The notes beneath the pieces are model-generated. The model saw only the letters and a list, made by a program, of their open reading frames with translations. It did not search any database and was not told the DNA's origin. Positions 1 through 6,378 of a stretch of 16,662 bases of DNA are shown piece after piece. The stretch lies in NCBI GenBank assembly GCA_038043285.1, contig JBBTCJ010000190.1, forward strand, positions 1-16,662. Direction: 5' to 3'. Positions within the stretch are counted from its first letter, which is position 1, and each line of letters opens with the position of its first letter. The translations under genes and the position numbers were made by a program. This DNA comes from JBBTCJ01 sp038043285. GTDB lineage: Bacteria; Planctomycetota; Phycisphaerae; UBA1845.

Positions 1-693
1 CCGTTGCCGGAAGTCCCCGATCCCAACGATCCGATCCCGAATGCGTCGGGCACGAAGGAGCGCTACATCTCCTTCAGCTTGAACATAGCCGACGCGGGCA
101 AGGACACCGGGCTGCGAGTGAAGCTGACATCGTTGCACCATCCGGGCTCCCCGCTTCCACCGGGCACACCGAGCTTCGCGGCCTTCGAGGGGCAGTTGCG
201 TTACGTCAATCTGTTGGGTACGGGAACCTGTCCGGACTCGGCGGTTCGCGGAACAAGCGTGATGTGCGGCGTGCTGTCCTGCACCCCGGAGTATCGCGAC
301 TGGACAACGCTGCTTGCCGGCAAGTCGCTGCACGTGACCGGAGCGGAGATCGTTCCGGACTCGACGTACGATGTGTCCCACCTGGCGGCAAGTTGTGCGG
401 GCACGGAGGCGAGTTGTGCGGGTGCTTCGGTGGAGCTGGCGGTGAAGACGGCTCGTTGGGGCAACGTGGACGGCAGCGGAACCAACGCGGCCGCGGACGT
501 GAACGTGACCGACATCACCACGGTGGTGAACAAGGTGAAGGACCTGGCGTCTGGAACGGTGATCAAGCCACGAGCGCAGGTTCAGCCGGCGGTTCCGGTG
601 ACCACGGCCAACGTCAACGTGTTGGACATCGCCAACACGGTGGACGCGGTGAAGTTCAAGGCTTATCCGTTCACGATGTCGAGCTGTCCGTGA
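1..693 (+). CDS. Secreted protein with dockerin-like C-terminal domain (5'-truncated)
   Basis: The frame is open from the first base, so this is the C-terminal part of a larger protein; the true start lies upstream. The last ~75 residues (about nt 460-690) contain two similar segments: 'GNVDGSG...DVNVTDITTVV' and 'TANVNVLDIANTVDAV', followed by 'YPF' and a terminal 'SSCP'. This layout (two helix-forming repeats with Asn/Asp-rich loops, an intervening linker, an aromatic 'YPF' and a final Cys) resembles dockerin-like tails that end many large exported proteins of Phycisphaerae-type planctomycetes. The preceding ~150 residues are beta-rich with several Cys, as in an extracellular Ig-like or jelly-roll module. 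The second repeat has Asn where calcium-binding Asp is usual, so calcium binding is uncertain. Substrate and partner are unknown. No linked gene follows on the same strand before 2646. Confidence 0.75.
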   Translation, partial: PLPEVPDPNDPIPNASGTKERYISFSLNIADAGKDTGLRVKLTSLHHPGSPLPPGTPSFAAFEGQLRYVNLLGTGTCPDSAVRGTSVMCGVLSCTPEYRDWTTLLAGKSLHVTGAEIVPDSTYDVSHLAASCAGTEASCAGASVELAVKTARWGNVDGSGTNAAADVNVTDITTVVNKVKDLASGTVIKPRAQVQPAVPVTTANVNVLDIANTVDAVKFKAYPFTMSSCP

Positions 694-696
694 CGA

Positions 697-716
697 TTGG
701 AGCGTTCTCCGTTTTT
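697..716 (+). terminator. Possible weak terminator after the dockerin-like gene
   Basis: A GGAG-cgtt-CTCC stem (699-710) is followed directly by GTTTTT, four bases after the stop codon. The stem is only 4-5 bp, so termination would be inefficient. Confidence 0.3.
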
Positions 717-725
717 GCGTAGTGT

Positions 726-789
726 CGCCCTTCATGGGCGGCGTGGCTCTTGACGCAGGGAGAGGGCGCCGCTGGATAAACCGCGGCGC
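726..789. repeat. Pair of short palindromes in non-coding gap 694-921
   Basis: Two perfect inverted repeats lie in the gap after the dockerin-like gene. CGCCC/GGGCG encloses a 5-nt loop at 726-740. GCGCCGC/GCGGCGC encloses a 10-nt loop at 766-789 and is followed by 'TACAC'. Neither has a T-run, so they do not look like terminators. They may be one copy of a dispersed palindromic element. I see no gene in 694-1007. Confidence 0.45.
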
Positions 790-921
790 TACACGAGGAA
801 GGCGTGCATAATTAAGTCCGCATTTTTGAGTCGTCACGATAGGTGGGCAACGAGTGTTTTCTTTCTATTCCGCCCGGAAGGCGAAAGGTGCCGCGGAGGT
901 GGCATGTACCGGGCCGGCCGA

Positions 922-972
922 TGAAAACAAAAGCGCTGTCCGCGACGCCGTTCGCCGGCGTCGCGACAGCGC
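922..972 (-). terminator. Strong Rho-independent terminator of the small lipoprotein gene
   Basis: Arms 933-950 and 956-972 pair along about 17 bp with one bulged base and a 5-nt loop. On the minus strand the hairpin is followed by TTTTGTTTTC (complement of 923-932). It lies 36 bases after the stop codon of the minus-strand lipoprotein gene, so the assignment is clear. Confidence 0.85.
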
Positions 973-1007
973 GAGGGTTTCTTGCAACACTGCGGTGATC
1001 GCGCGGC

Positions 1008-1232
1008 TTACTGCGTCGTCGTGACCGTGCCGGTGGTGGACGCATCGTCTTGAAGGCTCAGGAAGAACGCCGAGATCAGCGCGCCGCTGAGCGTGGAAGT
1101 CGTGGATTCCAAGCCCTCCAGCAGGACGGTCCGCACGCCGGGATCGCAACCGCTGAGTTGAAACGCGGAACCGCCCACCGCAAGGGCCATCGCCGTCCGT
1201 AGCCACCGCTTCCGTAACGAATGTCGTGTCAT
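1008..1232 (-). CDS. Small lipoprotein (74 aa) of unknown function
   Basis: The predicted product has a basic n-region (MTRHSLRKRWLR), a hydrophobic stretch (AMALAVGGSAF) and a lipobox 'LSGC', followed by 'DPGVR', a leucine/threonine-rich helix and 'LISAFFLSLQDD'; it ends in a Thr-rich tail. It should be exported by Sec, lipidated on Cys and anchored to a membrane. The start at 1232 is preferred over the ATG six bases upstream because AGGAG (complement of 1240-1244) lies 7 nt away. Longer in-frame openings upstream are Arg/Pro-rich and look non-coding. A strong terminator lies just downstream, which makes it a stand-alone unit. From memory, similar 'GCDP..R..LL.GLE..T' mini-lipoproteins occur in planctomycete genomes, often near dockerin-like proteins; no function is known to me. 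Confidence 0.8.
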   Translation of the reverse strand: MTRHSLRKRWLRTAMALAVGGSAFQLSGCDPGVRTVLLEGLESTTSTLSGALISAFFLSLQDDASTTGTVTTTQ

Positions 1233-1377
1233 GCTCATGCTCCTACGCTGGTCCGGGACTCCCGGCCTGGGATCCTGTTCGTCGTTTGCCGCCGCCGCGG
1301 GCCGCCGCCATCGCCGTCGATGGGTTGTTCCGCCTCCAACGGCTTGGACGACCCGCCCCACCGACTTTATCGGCACA

Positions 1378-1406
1378 TGTATACCCATCGGACCGGTCGG
1401 GGTCAC
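1378..1406 (-). promoter_or_regulatory. Candidate sigma70-type promoter for the small lipoprotein
   Basis: On the minus strand GTGACC (complement of 1401-1406) and TATACA (complement of 1378-1383) are separated by exactly 17 nt. Each hexamer matches the consensus at 4 of 6 positions. It would give a leader of roughly 135-140 nt before the start at 1232. This is a pattern match only. Confidence 0.3.
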
Positions 1407-1513
1407 GGTTTAGCAACCCCCGGTATTTTCCCCCGCGCAAGGCGTACCGTCCAGGCGGAGAGGGCTTCCAAGGCTGCCGAGGCGATGCCATCCAAGACGT
1501 CAGAAGCGGAAGA

Positions 1514-2275
1514 CTATGGGTTCGGGTAACGGCGGGCAGGCAGGGCCGCGAAAAGATGCGTTGCCGAGGGCATGACCTCAGCCAACCCCGGAACCGGCCC
1601 GTCACCGGCCCAATGGTCGTCCGCGCCGACGGCGCCGTCCGCCAAGCCCCGGCGAAGCGCGGGCATCGGGAAGTTCCGACCGGGGCACTGTGTCTTGTGA
1701 GTGACTTCGCCGTGGCTGGCAACCCGCTCCGCCGGGATGCCCGTGCGGCTGCAGAGAAACTTCAACAACCGGTCGAGCGACGCAAGTTGTCGCGGCGTGG
1801 GTCGGGATCTGGTGAAGTCGCCGACCAGGCAGACACCGATGCCGTGTTCGTTGAAATAGTTGTCCGGGGTCTTGCAGTGGGCGCCGTGCTTCTGTTTGTA
1901 CCACCGCGAACCGACCTCGATTTGCCCGTCGCCGGAGCCACGACCGTTGCCGATCACGAAATGATACCCGAGTTCATCCCAGCCCTTGCCCCGATGGCCG
2001 CGATCGAAAGCCGACGCGGATCCACGGTCTGTCGCGCTGTGATGCACGACAACGGTCGTCCAGCGTTGACTGATGCGTCCCGAAGGAGGCGTCCAGCCCG
2101 GTTCGCCCGGCGGCACCGCTGCTTGGGGGCGATGACCGGGCGGCGGCTGAGCCGGACCGGGAAGCGGGCGATACGGCGGACCGGGTGGTACACCGGGCTG
2201 ACGCTGGTCCGGCTGAGTGCACGAGGCCACCGCTATCAATGAGAAGGAGAGCCACCCCGCAATTCGACGTGCCAC
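1514..2275 (-). CDS. Lipoprotein N-acetylmuramoyl-L-alanine amidase (Amidase_2/PGRP fold)
   Basis: This enzyme type cleaves the amide bond between N-acetylmuramic acid and L-alanine in peptidoglycan or its fragments. The protein (253 aa) has a signal sequence with lipobox 'VASC' (Cys19), a Pro/Gly/Gln-rich linker (about 20-65), and a zinc amidase domain (about 70-205). Family motifs are 'VVVHHSATDRG' (His78/79), 'ELGYHFVIGNG', 'GIGVCLVGDF', and 'SHGEVTHKTQCPG' with His188 and Cys197 as likely zinc ligands. The Cys-Pro-Gly ending is typical of T7-lysozyme/PGRP-like amidases. I chose the GTG at 2275 because GGGAG lies 9 nt upstream and it sits just before the signal sequence. The frame stays open up to 2761 but that part is compositionally non-coding. 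It is probably tethered to the envelope facing the periplasm, in cell-wall turnover or recycling. It is transcribed divergently from the FlgM-like gene. Confidence 0.88.
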   Translation of the reverse strand: MARRIAGWLSFSLIAVASCTQPDQRQPGVPPGPPYRPLPGPAQPPPGHRPQAAVPPGEPGWTPPSGRISQRWTTVVVHHSATDRGSASAFDRGHRGKGWDELGYHFVIGNGRGSGDGQIEVGSRWYKQKHGAHCKTPDNYFNEHGIGVCLVGDFTRSRPTPRQLASLDRLLKFLCSRTGIPAERVASHGEVTHKTQCPGRNFPMPALRRGLADGAVGADDHWAGDGPVPGLAEVMPSATHLFAALPARRYPNP

Positions 2276-2645
2276 GATCTCAAACTCCCAGGCCTGTCCC
2301 CAAAGCGCCAAGCACCCCTGTCCGCGAGCCGCACAGTTCGGCCCGCGCCATGCCCCACACGCGGCGCCTTGCGTCACGCGAAGAAACCAGACTCCTCCGA
2401 CGGTCCAGAAGCCGGCTCCGGCAGCGTAGTTATCGGTCAAGTACCTGCGCGGCGTCAAGGGAATCGTCCCGCGCGGATTCGGAGCCGAATCGGCGTTGGG
2501 CGGCTGCAGCGCCTCCGGCGGCGTGAAATATCGGAACTTGCTCAAGTGCGACAGTCGAGCCGTCGATGCCCCCAAAGACCGCGATCTCCTGAACCGCCGC
2601 AATCGGATCAGCCGCGCGAACACGGTTCCCTGAAAGGGTCCACGG
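2276..2645. other. Divergent intergenic region between amidase and FlgM-like genes
   Basis: This 370-base stretch has open frames on both strands but no start with a ribosome site, no recognisable domain and Arg/Pro/Ser-rich translations. It should hold the promoters of both divergent genes, but I could not find a convincing -35/-10 pair. Confidence 0.5.
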
Positions 2646-2894
2646 ATGGCCAAACGACAATTCACTCGGAACATCGCCGACGCATCCGAGCAGCAGGCGC
2701 ACGGAAACCTGGACCGTTGGAAGCGGCTGATCCAGGAACTGCCGCCGGTGCGGGACGACAAGGTCCAGGCCGTGCGTTCGGCCCTGTCCCGAGGCGCCTA
2801 CGATACAGACGAAACCGTCGACGAAACCGTGCGCCGCCTCGGCGAGGACATCGGCGCGATGCTCCGCTGCCACCCCTCCCTTCCCACCGATTAA
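2646..2894 (+). CDS. FlgM-like small protein (possible anti-sigma factor)
   Basis: The 82-residue product has a polar N-terminus and a C-terminal segment (about residues 36-70, 'RDDKVQAVRSALSRGAYDTD...VRRLGEDI'). Its pattern fits FlgM: charged residues, 'KV..VR.A...G.Y..D...V...L...I'. FlgM binds the flagellar sigma factor sigma28 and holds it inactive until export. The start is supported by AAAGGG (2633-2638) 7 nt upstream. No flagellar gene is visible nearby, so it may be an orphan copy or a FlgM-fold regulator with another sigma target. It ends about 300 bases before moxR on the same strand. A short helical DNA- or protein-binding protein of other origin is the main alternative. Confidence 0.65.
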   Translation: MAKRQFTRNIADASEQQAHGNLDRWKRLIQELPPVRDDKVQAVRSALSRGAYDTDETVDETVRRLGEDIGAMLRCHPSLPTD

Positions 2895-3038
2895 GCCGAC
2901 GACCACACCGCGGTGACGGCCCAATCTTCGGTCGGGCGGGTGGTGCCTGCCGGCCATCCTCAGACCCCCTGCAACAAGGACCGCTTGGGTTTCCGTTTCC
3001 GCGCCTCATCGGGTCGCCGATCCTTCGAAAACGCCCGG

Positions 3039-3057
3039 TGCCCTCGCGGTCGCGGTC
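3039..3057 (-). repeat. Partial copy of the 26-bp dispersed repeat, upstream of the Bat operon
   Basis: Read on the minus strand, 3041-3056 is ACCGCGACCGCGAGGG, a 16-base exact match to the core of the repeat at 8740-8765. It diverges where the other copies continue with AGCGG. It sits about 135 bases before moxR in an otherwise empty gap (2895-3191). Confidence 0.55.
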
Positions 3058-3122
3058 CGGACCCGCTGCCCGCGCCACAACCGCGCAACGCGCGGAAAAT
3101 CATGACAGGAGCGGGTGGGCGG

Positions 3123-3151
3123 TTGCGTCCGTACCGATGCGTTGCTACTTT
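3123..3151 (+). promoter_or_regulatory. Candidate promoter of the MoxR/Bat operon
   Basis: TTGCGT (3123-3128) and TACTTT (3146-3151) are spaced by 17 nt, a sigma70-like arrangement with 4 of 6 matches in each hexamer. It lies 40 bases before the moxR start, in the right place to drive the operon. Pattern match only. Confidence 0.35.
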
Positions 3152-3191
3152 TTCGCCCCTACCCTTTAAGTTTCCCAGGAGCTGAGTCACG

Positions 3192-4190
3192 ATGACGACG
3201 GACTTCGTAGATGTGAAGCGCATCGGCGAAAAGGCCGCCTCCCAGAGCGAGCCGTTCCGACGGTTGCTCGACCAGATGCACCGGGTGATCGTCGGGCAGG
3301 ACGAACTGCTGCGATCCATGCTCATCGGGGTGCTTTCAAGGGGGCACTTGCTGATTGAGGGCGTGCCCGGGCTGGCGAAGACGACGGCGGTCGCGTGCCT
3401 GGCGCGAGGCATTCACACCCGGTTCCAGCGCATTCAGTTCACCCCCGACTTGCTTCCCGCGGACCTCATCGGCACGTTGATTTACCGCGTCAGCGACGGC
3501 GCGTTCGTGGTGCAAAAGGGTCCGATCTTCTCCAACATCATCCTTGCGGACGAAATCAACCGCGCGCCGGCGAAAGTGCAGTCCGCCCTGCTGGAGGCGA
3601 TGCAGGAGCGGCAGATCACCATCGGCAAGGAGACCTTCCTGCTGGAGGAGCCATTCCTGGTGCTCGCGACCCAGAACCCCATCGAGCAGGAGGGAACGTA
3701 CCCACTCCCCGAAGCGCAGGTCGATCGCTTCATGATGAAGCTGATCGTCAACTATCCGACCAAGGTCGAGGAGCGCAAGATTCTGGACCGCATGGCGTTC
3801 ACCAAACCCGACCTCGACATCGCGCCGGTGATGACGCCCTCGGACATCGTGGCTGCCCGCGCGGTGGTCGACGAGATTTACATCGACGATCGGATCAAGG
3901 ACTACGTCGTGGACCTGACGATGGCCACCCGCGATCCGAAGGCCTACGGGATCGACGCGGCGGAGTGGGTGCAGTACGGCGCTTCGCCGCGGGCGACGCT
4001 GGCCCTGACCGTGGGGGCGAAGGCGTCGGCGTTTCTGTCCGGTCGTGGGTACGTGACGCCGCAGGACGTCAAGACCGTGGCGATGGACGTGCTCCGCCAC
4101 CGCATCATCGTGACCTACGAGGCGGAGGCGGAAGAGAAGACCTCCGAGGACGTTGTTAAGGCGGTGCTGGACCACGTGGCGGTACCGTAG
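3192..4190 (+). CDS. moxR: MoxR-family AAA+ ATPase
   Basis: MoxR proteins are cytoplasmic AAA+ ATPases thought to act as chaperones for partner proteins with von Willebrand A domains, often in maturation of envelope or metal-containing complexes. The product has the usual length (332 aa). Walker A is 'GVPGLAKT' (57-64), with the MoxR-specific 'GLAKT' replacing the common 'GxGKT'. Walker B is 'IILADE' (116-121), followed by the family signature 'INRAPAKVQSALLEAMQER'. Sensor 1 lies in 'ATQNPIEQEGTYPLPEAQ' (159-176), with 'DRFMMK' after it. The C-terminal lid domain (about 210-332) ends the protein. AGGAG (3177-3181) lies 10 nt before the ATG. It is the first gene of the operon; 38 bases separate it from the DUF58 gene, as is normal for moxR-DUF58 pairs. 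Confidence 0.95.
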   Translation: MTTDFVDVKRIGEKAASQSEPFRRLLDQMHRVIVGQDELLRSMLIGVLSRGHLLIEGVPGLAKTTAVACLARGIHTRFQRIQFTPDLLPADLIGTLIYRVSDGAFVVQKGPIFSNIILADEINRAPAKVQSALLEAMQERQITIGKETFLLEEPFLVLATQNPIEQEGTYPLPEAQVDRFMMKLIVNYPTKVEERKILDRMAFTKPDLDIAPVMTPSDIVAARAVVDEIYIDDRIKDYVVDLTMATRDPKAYGIDAAEWVQYGASPRATLALTVGAKASAFLSGRGYVTPQDVKTVAMDVLRHRIIVTYEAEAEEKTSEDVVKAVLDHVAVP

Positions 4191-4228
4191 AGGATTGGCC
4201 ATCGGCGATCCGGGAGGTAGCCGGCACC

Positions 4229-5104
4229 ATGATTCCCCGCGAGTTGTTGAAGAAGGTCCGCCAAGTCCAGATCCGCACCTCGCGGGTGGTCAACGACATC
4301 TTCGCGGGGCAGTATCACTCCGCGTTTCGCGGGCGGGGGATGGAGTTCGAGGAGGTCAGCCCCTATCAGATCGGCGACGACGTGCGGCTCATCGACTGGA
4401 ACGTGTCGGCCCGGTACGGCGAGCCGTTCATCAAGAAGTTCCGCGAGGAGCGGGAACTGACCGTGATGCTCGTCGTCGACGCGAGCGGATCGGGGTTGTT
4501 CGGCAGCGTCGAACAGTTCAAGCTCGACGTGGCCGCCGAGCTTTGTGCCGTGCTGGCGTTCTCGGCCATTCGCAGCAACGACAAGGTGGGGCTGATTCTG
4601 TTCACCGACGGGGTGGAACAGTACGTCCCCGCGAAAAAGGGCACGCAGCACGTGTTGCGGATCATCCGCGAACTGCTGCACCATCAACCGCGGGGGCGAG
4701 GGACGGACATCGCCGGGGCGCTGGGGTTCCTCAACCGCGTCACCATCCGCAAGTCGGTATGCTTTCTGGTCAGCGACTTCCTGGCCAGCGGATTTGAGCC
4801 GTCGCTGCGGATCGCGCGACGGCGGCACGACCTGATTCCCATGGTCATCAGCGACCCGCGCGAGTGGACATTGCCCAACGTAGGCTTCGCCGAGTTGGAG
4901 GATCCCGAGACCGGCGAGGTCGTGATCGTGGACACCGGAAGCCGGGCGGTCCGCGAGGCGTACGCGGCGCAGGGACTTCGACGAGCGGACGCCCGGCAAA
5001 GAATGTTCCACCGAATGGACACCGAAGCCATCGAAATCCGCACCGATCAACCCTATGTCGAACCGCTTGTACGATTCTTCCGTAAACGAGAGCGAAGGCG
5101 GTGA
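4229..5104 (+). CDS. DUF58 family protein with vWA-like domain
   Basis: DUF58 proteins are encoded almost universally beside moxR and are presumed MoxR partners. The conserved DUF58 block is clear at residues 34-73: 'FRGRGMEFEEVSPYQIGDD', 'RLIDWNVSARYGEPFIKKF'. A vWA-like fold follows, with metal-site motif 'DASGS' (84-88), then 'LILFTDGVE' and 'VCFLVSDFLASGF'. There is no signal peptide or membrane segment, so it should be cytoplasmic or membrane-peripheral. GGAGGT (4213-4218) lies 10 nt before the ATG. Its stop TGA overlaps the next gene's ATG (TGATG at 5102-5106), so the two are translationally coupled. Confidence 0.93.
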   Translation: MIPRELLKKVRQVQIRTSRVVNDIFAGQYHSAFRGRGMEFEEVSPYQIGDDVRLIDWNVSARYGEPFIKKFREERELTVMLVVDASGSGLFGSVEQFKLDVAAELCAVLAFSAIRSNDKVGLILFTDGVEQYVPAKKGTQHVLRIIRELLHHQPRGRGTDIAGALGFLNRVTIRKSVCFLVSDFLASGFEPSLRIARRRHDLIPMVISDPREWTLPNVGFAELEDPETGEVVIVDTGSRAVREAYAAQGLRRADARQRMFHRMDTEAIEIRTDQPYVEPLVRFFRKRERRR

Positions 5105-6378
5105 TGGGATTGACGATGGACGCCAGTACCACGCCCCATTGGAGCGGCGCGGATCAAGAATGGAAAAGGCTCCGCTCCCTGACGGTCGCGGCTCTGATAA
5201 GAAGCGACCGGTCGTTTGAACAGAGCCGCGACCGTGAGGGAGCGGGCCTGAGCCGGCAAAGGCTGATCCAGGAACGGCCCTTCAAGTGGGCCCTGGGGCA
5301 GCTCTCCGCGATGATCCCGTTCATTCTGGTGGCGAATGACGTCGCATGCGCGCCAAAGGAGCCGCCGCGCACGCCAACGGACAGCACGGCCGTCGTTCGA
5401 ACAGTATCCGAGGGTCCGGTCACATTGACCCTTTCCGCCGACCGCGGTGAGCTGCCCTTCAGCGACTCGGCCGAAGTATGGATCGAACTGACCGCAGAGC
5501 GGAACACCACCATCGTGCTGGATGACTACGAGCAAGCGGTTGCGAAAACCGGACGCGAGTTCGAGTTCCGTCTACACCGAATTGCCGAGGCGTCGGCTGC
5601 GCCGACCTCGGACGGCAAGCTCCGGTGGTCACGGCGATTCCGGATCGAGTTCTTCCTGCCCGGGGAGTACGAGCTGCCCGCCGCGGAAGTTCGCTACTTT
5701 GTCCAGGGCGAGAGCGGGACGCCCGACGGCGCGGACTCATCCGCATCGTCTACGGAAGGGAAGCGCGTGGCCACCGAACCGTTGAAGATCATCGCCGCGG
5801 ACGCGCCCGGCGCCGCCCCGTCGCCGGAGGAATTGGCGAAGATCAAGACCCTGCCGCCGGTCGAGCTGCGCGAACCCTGGACCGTGTGGACCTGGGCGGC
5901 GGCCGCGGCGATCGCCACGGGTGTGGTCCTTGCGGCGGTCCTGATTGCCCGCGGATCACGCGGAAAGTTCGGAGCCGAGCCGGCTTTGTCGCCCGACGAA
6001 TGGTATCGCCGGCAGATCGCGGCCTTGCTTGCCGACGAGCTGGTTCCACAAGGGTTGATTCACGAGTTTTATTACCGTCTCAGCGACGTTCTCCGCGGCT
6101 ACATCGAACGACGATTCGAGGTTGCCGCTCGGGAGATGACCACGGAGGAGTTCCTTGTCCAGGCGCGGCGTGACGCAAGATTCGGATCGGATGCGACGAG
6201 CGGGCTGGAGGCCTTTATGACCGCGTGCGACCTGGTGAAATACGCTCGTCAGCGAGCGGGGACGGCCGAGACGCACGCGCTGTTGAAAGCGGCGGGAGCG
6301 TTCGTCGAGCGGACCCGCCCCGCGCCGACCAACGCCGCGGCGCATTCCGCGGGCGACTCATGGGAGCGGGCCGCATGA
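5104..6378 (+). CDS. BatD/DUF4381-like single-pass membrane protein with repeat-derived N-terminal insert
   Basis: The product (424 aa) belongs to the poorly characterised membrane proteins found between DUF58 and batA in Bat operons. A beta-rich extracytoplasmic part (about 95-255) resembles the BatD 'oxygen tolerance' fold. One transmembrane segment follows at about 262-284 ('TWAAAAAIATGVVLAAVLIA'), then a cytoplasmic helical domain with the DUF4381-like signature 'EFYYRLSDVLRGYIERRF'. The start chosen (ATG 5104) overlaps the DUF58 stop and has GAAGG just upstream. However, residues ~23-48 are encoded by an inverted pair of the dispersed repeat, and the signal-like segment ('MIPFILVANDVAC', Met70, Cys82) comes only after it. 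If translation starts at ATG 5311 instead, the product is 355 aa with a normal lipoprotein-like N-terminus, but I see no good ribosome site there. Function is unknown; a role in assembling the MoxR/vWA complex is inferred from context. Confidence 0.8.
   Translation: MGLTMDASTTPHWSGADQEWKRLRSLTVAALIRSDRSFEQSRDREGAGLSRQRLIQERPFKWALGQLSAMIPFILVANDVACAPKEPPRTPTDSTAVVRTVSEGPVTLTLSADRGELPFSDSAEVWIELTAERNTTIVLDDYEQAVAKTGREFEFRLHRIAEASAAPTSDGKLRWSRRFRIEFFLPGEYELPAAEVRYFVQGESGTPDGADSSASSTEGKRVATEPLKIIAADAPGAAPSPEELAKIKTLPPVELREPWTVWTWAAAAAIATGVVLAAVLIARGSRGKFGAEPALSPDEWYRRQIAALLADELVPQGLIHEFYYRLSDVLRGYIERRFEVAAREMTTEEFLVQARRDARFGSDATSGLEAFMTACDLVKYARQRAGTAETHALLKAAGAFVERTRPAPTNAAAHSAGDSWERAA
5171..5246. 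repeat. REPIN-like inverted pair of the dispersed repeat
   Basis: Copy A (5171-5196, minus orientation) and copy B (5221-5246, plus orientation) form 26-bp arms differing at only two positions, around a 24-nt spacer. The spacer contains the 10-bp palindrome CGACCGGTCG (5205-5214). In RNA this would fold into a very stable hairpin of about 76 nt. It lies in frame within the 5' part of the preceding entry's coding region, 67 nt after the coupled start codon. The two-copy inverted layout is the defining form of REPIN elements. Confidence 0.85.

Noticed and set aside
1226..2242. 338-codon plus-strand frame across the amidase region
   Set aside because: It spans the intergenic gap and the antisense of the amidase and shows no ribosome site or domain.
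2276..2761. N-terminal extension of the amidase frame to 2761
   Set aside because: The extra 162 residues are Arg/Ser/Pro-rich without a domain. A GTG with a ribosome site directly before a lipoprotein signal at 2275 explains the gene better.
2430..2957. 175-codon minus-strand frame opposite the FlgM-like gene
   Set aside because: Shadow of the FlgM-like frame, which has a proper ribosome site and family pattern on the plus strand.
2725..5275. 15-base identity GGCTGATCCAGGAAC at 2725-2739 and 5261-5275
   Set aside because: It encodes 'RLIQE' in both places; the flanks do not match, and one copy lies inside the FlgM-like coding region. Probably chance, though the second copy adjoins the inverted repeat pair.
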